Shown piece after piece: positions 58,458 to 64,000 of a stretch of DNA of 64,000 nucleotides; the stretch's first letter is position 1; every line of letters starts with the position of its first letter. The translations under genes and the position numbers were made by a program. Under the pieces are notes generated by a model that saw nothing but the letters and a program-made list of their open reading frames with translations, had not been told where the DNA came from and made no database searches. The stretch is taken from the NCBI RefSeq assembly GCF_051401765.1, contig NW_027480432.1, positions 11,178,501 to 11,242,500 of the forward strand, read 5' to 3'. Source of the stretch: Calliopsis andreniformis (taxonomy: Eukaryota; Arthropoda; Insecta; Hymenoptera; Andrenidae).

Positions 58458-59786
58458 TACAGGGTGTTTCCAAGCATGCCTTACATGAAAGTAGATTCTA
58501 GTTTCTAGTAGATTCTAGTACATTAGTTTCTGCGTTATATGCTATTTTAAATTACGTACGATATGATACTTTCTTTAAGATTTCTGATTGTGTATCATTT
58601 GTTTAAAAGATCGAGCTATCTCTGAGACTAGTAAAGTTTTAAAGGTCTATTCACACATAGCCATGCCGAACCATATTCTTCAATACTTTCGAATTAATAG
58701 AACTTGAACAAGTAATCAGAATTATATCATATTTGGTACCATTTCATCAGAAAATCAGCAGGAATCGATCGGTGCCATTTCTCTAAAGATCTAATAAGAA
58801 ACACAGAAATTAAAATGCTCATTATTAGAAGACCTATTGCTGTCTTTGTCCTTAGGAGTGAAGTGTTTCGGACATGAGGCCCATCCCTCTGCGGTGTTCG
58901 ACCCGCGTACTCAAAGAATTATAAAAAAAGGGCCCTCTTTGGTTGATTTCAAGAGGCCTTCTGTAATGTGCCCGCCTATGACTATCTCTATCTTCTCATA
59001 ATCATATCTACACTTTCTACAAATATGTACTCGTAGTCATACTTGTTTTCGAGAATCAAGTCACCATAATCTTAAGAAATGCGTCATCCGCGCCCTATGA
59101 ACTAAGCGTCATCGCTAAACCTTAGATTGTCTGGTAAATACGTTCCCTATCCCTACCACTGTCCTGTTCACAACGCTTAAATAGCTCAAACATTTTTACT
59201 TTAGTCGGAGATTCTGTTAAGAAGTCGAACAGTATACATTTAAGAACAGTACTTTGTGAATAAACCTCTTTTAAAACCCAAAATTGGTATAAGTTCTTTC
59301 TTGTGTCCACTACACTTCAATGAAAAGGTAAATATCATTTGCCACGAACATTTAATTGTTACATTACAGATACGACTCAGGCACGTCGGCAAAATACGAA
59401 CTAGTATGAACTGTTTCCTTCTAAAACACAAGGAAACGATATTTTTAACACTGACACCCAGCGCGTTTTGACAATTCGTGCACAGTTCAGGCACTGGCGG
59501 AAACAGTACGACTATGTGTGAATTGCTCCATTCCAAATCTGGAGAACAATACTTTTTAGCAATGTCACGGACAGCATGCTATCATATTACGGCTATGTGT
59601 GAATCCTCCTTTAAGGGGATAACAGACTATGCGGGCAAGAAATGAGTCAGCGTTTTATGCAATATAAAGCAGCGTATAACCAGAAACTATGAGTTTTCAG
59701 GCAATATACATTTAAACTTTTTTCTTTGCCTTTGTGCCTAGAACCTATCCTCTAAAAATGTCCCATATATTTGAAAACACCGTGTA
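58458..59786. mobile_element. Inverted-repeat DNA element, family A, longest copy
   Basis: The core spans 58,460-59,784 with TA on both sides. Its left end is CAGGGTGTTTCCAAGCATGC and its right end in reverse is CACGGTGTTTTCAAATATATG. The arms share TAGTTTCTG.GTTATA.GCT. Inner inverted motifs TCACACATAGCC (58,651) and GGCTATGTGTGA (59,591) extend the pairing, and a third copy (ACTATGTGTGAA) lies at 59,511. The 1.3-kb size could once have held a transposase, but none of the frames (62-98 codons at 59,122-59,536) is recognised. Confidence 0.8.
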
Positions 59787-61057
59787 TACATAGGAAAATG
59801 AAGTACTCTGTTTTGCTCAACCACCCGGTATCTCGTTTTGTCCGACTATGCAGCGCTATAGAAAAACGTCTGACATTATTTAACCAAACAAGTTACAGAA
59901 CACGTAAAAGCATGTTTAAAAAGCCAGATAAAATCTCATTAAGACACGCTGCTTACTTTCTGTGCATTGTTCATCAAATACTCAAGAACCCCATTTATAA
60001 AAGAATAGACTATTGTTTACTACGTATCCGCTATACATAGTCTATGGTATGGAGTTGTTTTCCACATATTTCCACGCAGAAAACATTTATACTCTCAATA
60101 ATCAAATAGTAACCCCTCGAAGATCTATAGCTGCATTGTACGATAATGTAATAGCTTTAAAGGTGCAAATACATTACAGCAACATAGGTCTAAAACAAGA
60201 GAAAATCCTCGGTTTATAGTATGGATTTGCTATATGTCATGTGATTTTACGTGAAAAGTAATGTGCTCGCATTCTAAGTTGCGCTGTCACATCTAGTTTT
60301 CACGACGACAAAAGTCATATTTGCTGTCATGATCGTAAAAGTCATGATTTACTGTCGCTTGAAAACGTACCTTATGAGTACCTTGTTTTATCCAACTACC
60401 CCGTTTTTATCCAACCTTGTCCTAGATTTATTTAATTTTCATGGCTTACAATTTATTTAAACCTTAGAGTCGAGAGATTTACTTTACAAAAAAATTAAAT
60501 AAAGAATCGTAGTTTTGACAATTTAACAAAAGTATCACAAGAAAATTCACAAGAAATGTGTCTGTACAAATTCCTTCATTCATCATACATATCTACAAAC
60601 CAAAGTTTATAATCTTGTGTATTCTTAGTGACGCATTTGATGGATGATTATCTCGATAAGAACGTAATTAAATAAGTACCTTGATGCGCTCGGGGTAAAT
60701 ATGCAAACAGAAAAGTAATGCGCGTAATTTACATACCGAATAACAAACGCCCTGTTTTACTATACTGAAGATAACAGTAATTGTCTTTAATTTCGCCGCT
60801 TTTCACGTTGACATTATCGATCTGCAGAAAATTGAACATTCGTATAAACCGTAATTACCATAACTACTGCTACAATAAAATGCTTTTTGCATGTTTATCG
60901 CCAATCACGTAATTACTTCTGTACACTATTTCTGTTTGCGTGCATTGACGCAAAATATGCCATAACTACTTAAATCTTCACATAAAAAACTGGCTGGCTA
61001 TTCACTAACCATTACTAATCTAAATTGAAATTTGGACATGGAGAAAAGAAATGTAGG
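59787..61057. other. A+T-rich stretch
   Basis: Frames of 89 and 68 codons at 59,771-60,219 are not recognised. No element was identified. Confidence 0.5.
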
Positions 61058-61059
61058 TA

Positions 61060-61431
61060 CAAGGTGTATCTTACTTAACTTGATCACCTTAAATGTCTTT
61101 CTTATTTTCTGTGATAGGAAAAAATGTCAGGGAAAAGCATTGTTTGAATCAGACATAATGAACAAAAAATGTTTTTTTGACTTAAAATTACTTTTTTAAA
61201 ATCTCAAACTTATTAATGTCTTTTTTAAAAGAGACTATACATTTTTTCATCATAACATGGTAGCTGAGGTCAAGGTGAATTCAATGACAATGATATAATA
61301 CTATGACCTCCACGTGAGCTAAAGTATACAATATTTATAAAAGTTTTGTACGCGATATAAATAACGAAATACTACGATTGAAGTATTAATGAAGAGGAAA
61401 ATCTGTTTTAACAAGTACTCAAACTGTCATT
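61060..61431 (+). repeat. Dispersed repeat family C, copy 2
   Basis: This aligns with 13,961-14,281, starting CAAGGTGTATCTTACTTAAC after a TA. It carries an extra stretch in the middle (about 61,190-61,240) that the other copy lacks. See copy 1 for shared anchors. Confidence 0.7.
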
Positions 61432-61981
61432 CAACTTCAAAAATCAATACATCCCACGTCTAGCCGTTTCCTCTGCTTTATTTCAAAAGTAACTACACAA
61501 AACCTAAATTTCTGATTTTGGTGAAACATGACAGGTTTTTAAAGGAGTCAAAAATATTCAACGCGTATTTTTTATCGACTACTGCATACGTTCAAAGGGT
61601 GAAATCCGCTTTCATAGTTAACAGTGGAAAAATATTTGACCTAGTACCTATCTCGGAAACCATTGAGTGTAAATAAACGATTGCGCATTTTTGAACAGTA
61701 AATCGACCTATGAAAACGGTTTTTAAAAATACCTATTTGCTTAAAAAGTGTAATGAAAAATTGCATATTCTTGTTAAAATTTTGACGTCATGCATTTACA
61801 TGACTATATTATAAGACAAAATCTAAAACACGGATATTTCTGAATTGTAAAAGAAATAGTTACATTCAAAGTCTATCGAAATCTCGTGTGAAATTATATT
61901 CTGAAATAAGTTGCTTCAAAAAAATTGTATGTCCTATGATATTTTTGTCGTTGTGTTATGGTACGCATTGTTAATTGTTCA
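61432..61981. other. A+T-rich spacer
   Basis: No feature was recognised. Confidence 0.5.
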
Positions 61982-62265
61982 TTAACCCTCGGAAGACAAG
62001 TGATTTTCGACAGACGCAGGAGACGAATGCTGAGTCGTTTGGACCCATAGTAGAATTCTTATTACAAACTAGTTTTTTGGAGGAATTATATAGAAAAATG
62101 CATTTTGAACATTATATGCTTTACTTGTTTATAGTTTTCTGTAGACATGATACATAAAATAATTGTATCTTTTGTATGACTCTTACAAATAAATTTATTA
62201 CACTTTTGACATCTTGTACTGTATTTAGGATCAAAGTGACCCTACATTCGTCGTATGTGGATTAA
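61982..62265. mobile_element. Possible piggyBac-type mini-element
   Basis: TTAA occurs at both borders (61,982-61,985 and 62,262-62,265). The left side continues CCCTCGGAAGACAAGTG. The reversed right side reads TCCACATACGACGAATG and then AGGGTCACTTTGATCC, a word common in piggyBac-type mini-elements. The two ends agree at only about 10 of 17 positions. The interior has a 60-codon frame of no significance. Confidence 0.42.
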
Positions 62266-63560
62266 ATAACATACAGGGATCTTAACTAAAGATGACCACC
62301 GTGGTCGGTTTTCTGCACTAAAACATACAAATCAGTAACGTTTTGATTGCCATTATTTCTCGATTTATGACTTAGATTTTGTAAAATAATGTTTCTAACA
62401 ATTTATTTGTAAGATAATATTCATTTTTTAATACAAAGCTGCACGAATTTTTAGAATCATAATTACGAATAAAAAACTATATCCGACGAAAAATGGAACA
62501 CATGGACTTTTGCTCTTGAATCCTTCGAATTCAGTAAAGATGCTTCGTTGAAAACGGCCGCGGTTTAAATATTTTTTCCATAGATGCTTTTATTATTTAT
62601 AAACAGCAAATTATAAAGTAAAATATTGAACCTGATTTTGTTGTCATCCATTTACTGAACAATATATAATGTATATTATAATACGATTATAATAATTGTG
62701 TTGGAATAATTTGCCTCAATATACAATTTTACATGAAACGTGGATAAACTTTGAATGTAATTATTATTTTTACAATACACAGATTAAAAATTTTAAAGTA
62801 TTCATATTTCATGTTTTAACTTTTGATGTATGCAGTATGCAGTATTGGCGAAAAAATTGATGAACATTTTATCAAAAAAATAAACATTTCAGTTTTCAAT
62901 ATATATTTTTTATATAAATACATATTTCTAAAAACAGGTTTGCCCGAACAAATTCATTGTTTAAAAATACGCAATGGAGCAATTTACATTTTTTAACCGT
63001 ACCGAATGATTTCCAAAATATTAGGTCAAATATGTATGTCATCCATGACCCCATTTTTTGAGGATTTTCACACCACTATTATAGATAATGTCAGATGAAA
63101 AAAAATGAATATTTTCTATTTACATACCTGCAAAGTTTCATCAAAATTGTAAATTTCCGCTTCGGTTAAACCTCTCATTAATTGCACAATTTTTAACATC
63201 AAAATCTAAAATCCCTCTTTGGTTTACTCTGGCTTTCCATACCTGTACGCTTATTTTAGCTTCGAATGCTTATTATTTACATAGACGCTGTTAAAACTTG
63301 TTTATTTATGTACAACATAACCTCTATTTTATTGTACAGTATAGTTCAACCGTTTATACAGAATAGACGAGTACAAAATGAAACATTTAGAAAGTTTCAA
63401 CATTACAATGTTTCAGGAATTGTCAAGTTGCTAAAAGAGCTAATTCAACGGGTGAAAGTTTGAGAATATTTAAATCTCGACAAGACTGAAATAACACCAA
63501 TTTGTAACTTCGGGGCGATTGATTTAATCGAAAACTTGTTGGGAAATGCATTGAATTCCC
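62266..63560. other. A+T-rich stretch
   Basis: Nothing is supported here apart from a small palindrome (GACCACCGTGGTC, about 62,293-62,305). Confidence 0.5.
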
Positions 63561-63567
63561 AATACCG

Positions 63568-63672
63568 GTCGTACCGGCGGTGGTACCATTACTAATGAAT
63601 CATTTCCAACTTTGAACACAACGGTAATCAGAACATAGATGAACGTTCCAGGTACCACTGCCGGCCGTACAA
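63568..63672. repeat. G+C-rich hairpin
   Basis: GTACCGGCGGTGGTACC (63,571-63,587) pairs with GGTACCACTGCCGGCCGTAC (63,651-63,670) across a 63-base loop. It stands out sharply in composition from its surroundings. It may be the core of a foldback element or a structured RNA. No function is assigned. Confidence 0.6.
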
Positions 63673-64000
63673 TTTCGTTAGTGAAAAAAATATGATCGAT
63701 CGTTGTGGAGTCCGCACAGTGGCTGAAATGACGAAAATAAATTTTGTAAACGGTCCATTTCGTTTGGAGAACCCGGGCAATTTATACTAGTGGCCAGCAT
63801 TCGAGTTTTCTTATCAAGAATCCGGAATCTCGTATGTTTCGCGAAAGATGTATAACTACTGCACATGTAATTCCTTTCAATGCGACTCACTGCATTAATT
63901 CTCTGTCCTGTGGCATTTTTTCATTAGAATTTTCGTTATCTATGGCCTCGATTTATTTCCTAGACATTGAATCAATTTCGTCAGAATGATATAACAGACG
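63673..64000. other. Window end, no gene seen
   Basis: A 70-codon minus-strand frame (63,890-63,678) is not recognised. No element was identified. Confidence 0.4.

Noticed and set aside
1..64000. tRNA, rRNA or other classical RNA genes
   Set aside because: No sequence with both tRNA promoter boxes in the right spacing or rRNA-like segments was noticed by reading. A covariance-model scan would be decisive.

Overview
The window reads as animal, most likely insect, nuclear DNA. It is very A+T-rich by eye, has no long open reading frames, no operons and no bacterial-style gene packing, and is full of decayed insect-type transposons. Short inverted-repeat elements that start with CAGGGTG-like ends and sit between TA dinucleotides are what I would expect in bees, ants or other Hymenoptera. 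The exact lineage is an inference I cannot test here. No complete host protein-coding gene, tRNA, rRNA or CRISPR array is visible. The stretch is probably intergenic or deep intronic.

Layout. 1-5 kb: back-to-back inverted-repeat elements, a nine-unit 39-bp minisatellite, and a minus-strand hAT-type transposase relic. 5.2-5.5 kb: a small hAT element with a perfect 8-bp target duplication. 7.6-8.0 kb: a minus-strand LINE reverse-transcriptase relic. 8.9-9.9 kb: a Tigger/pogo-like element containing an inverted repeat. 10.2-11.3 kb: a nest of elements around an (ATCTATAT)n microsatellite bracketed by two identical palindromes. 12.9-15.5 kb: a mariner-type transposase relic, an 84-bp hairpin, a repeat copy and a zinc-finger tail of the kind found in Tigger transposases. 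15.5-20.4 kb is almost featureless. 20.4-23.4 kb: four inverted-repeat elements. 23.4-33 kb: mostly empty, with one foldback element. 33-42.4 kb: several inverted-repeat elements, a LINE RNase H relic and a mariner-like element with transposase remains. 42.4-46 kb: quiet, with one possible host exon on the minus strand. 46.3-52.2 kb: a broken Ty3/gypsy retrotransposon (Gag zinc knuckles, protease, reverse transcriptase, possible integrase tail), with a LINE 3' end lying inside it. 54.4-59.8 kb: hAT and TA-target elements packed closely. 61-62.3 kb: a second repeat copy and a possible piggyBac-type mini-element. The rest is unremarkable.

Every coding trace I recognise belongs to a mobile element and carries stops or frameshifts, so nothing here looks like an active system. 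The most useful content is structural: target-site duplications, nested insertions, two repeat families with several copies each, and a few hairpins. Two minus-strand stretches (43,818-44,019 and 6,466-6,647) have splice-site-like borders and are the best candidates for host exons. I did not find a convincing new biological system.
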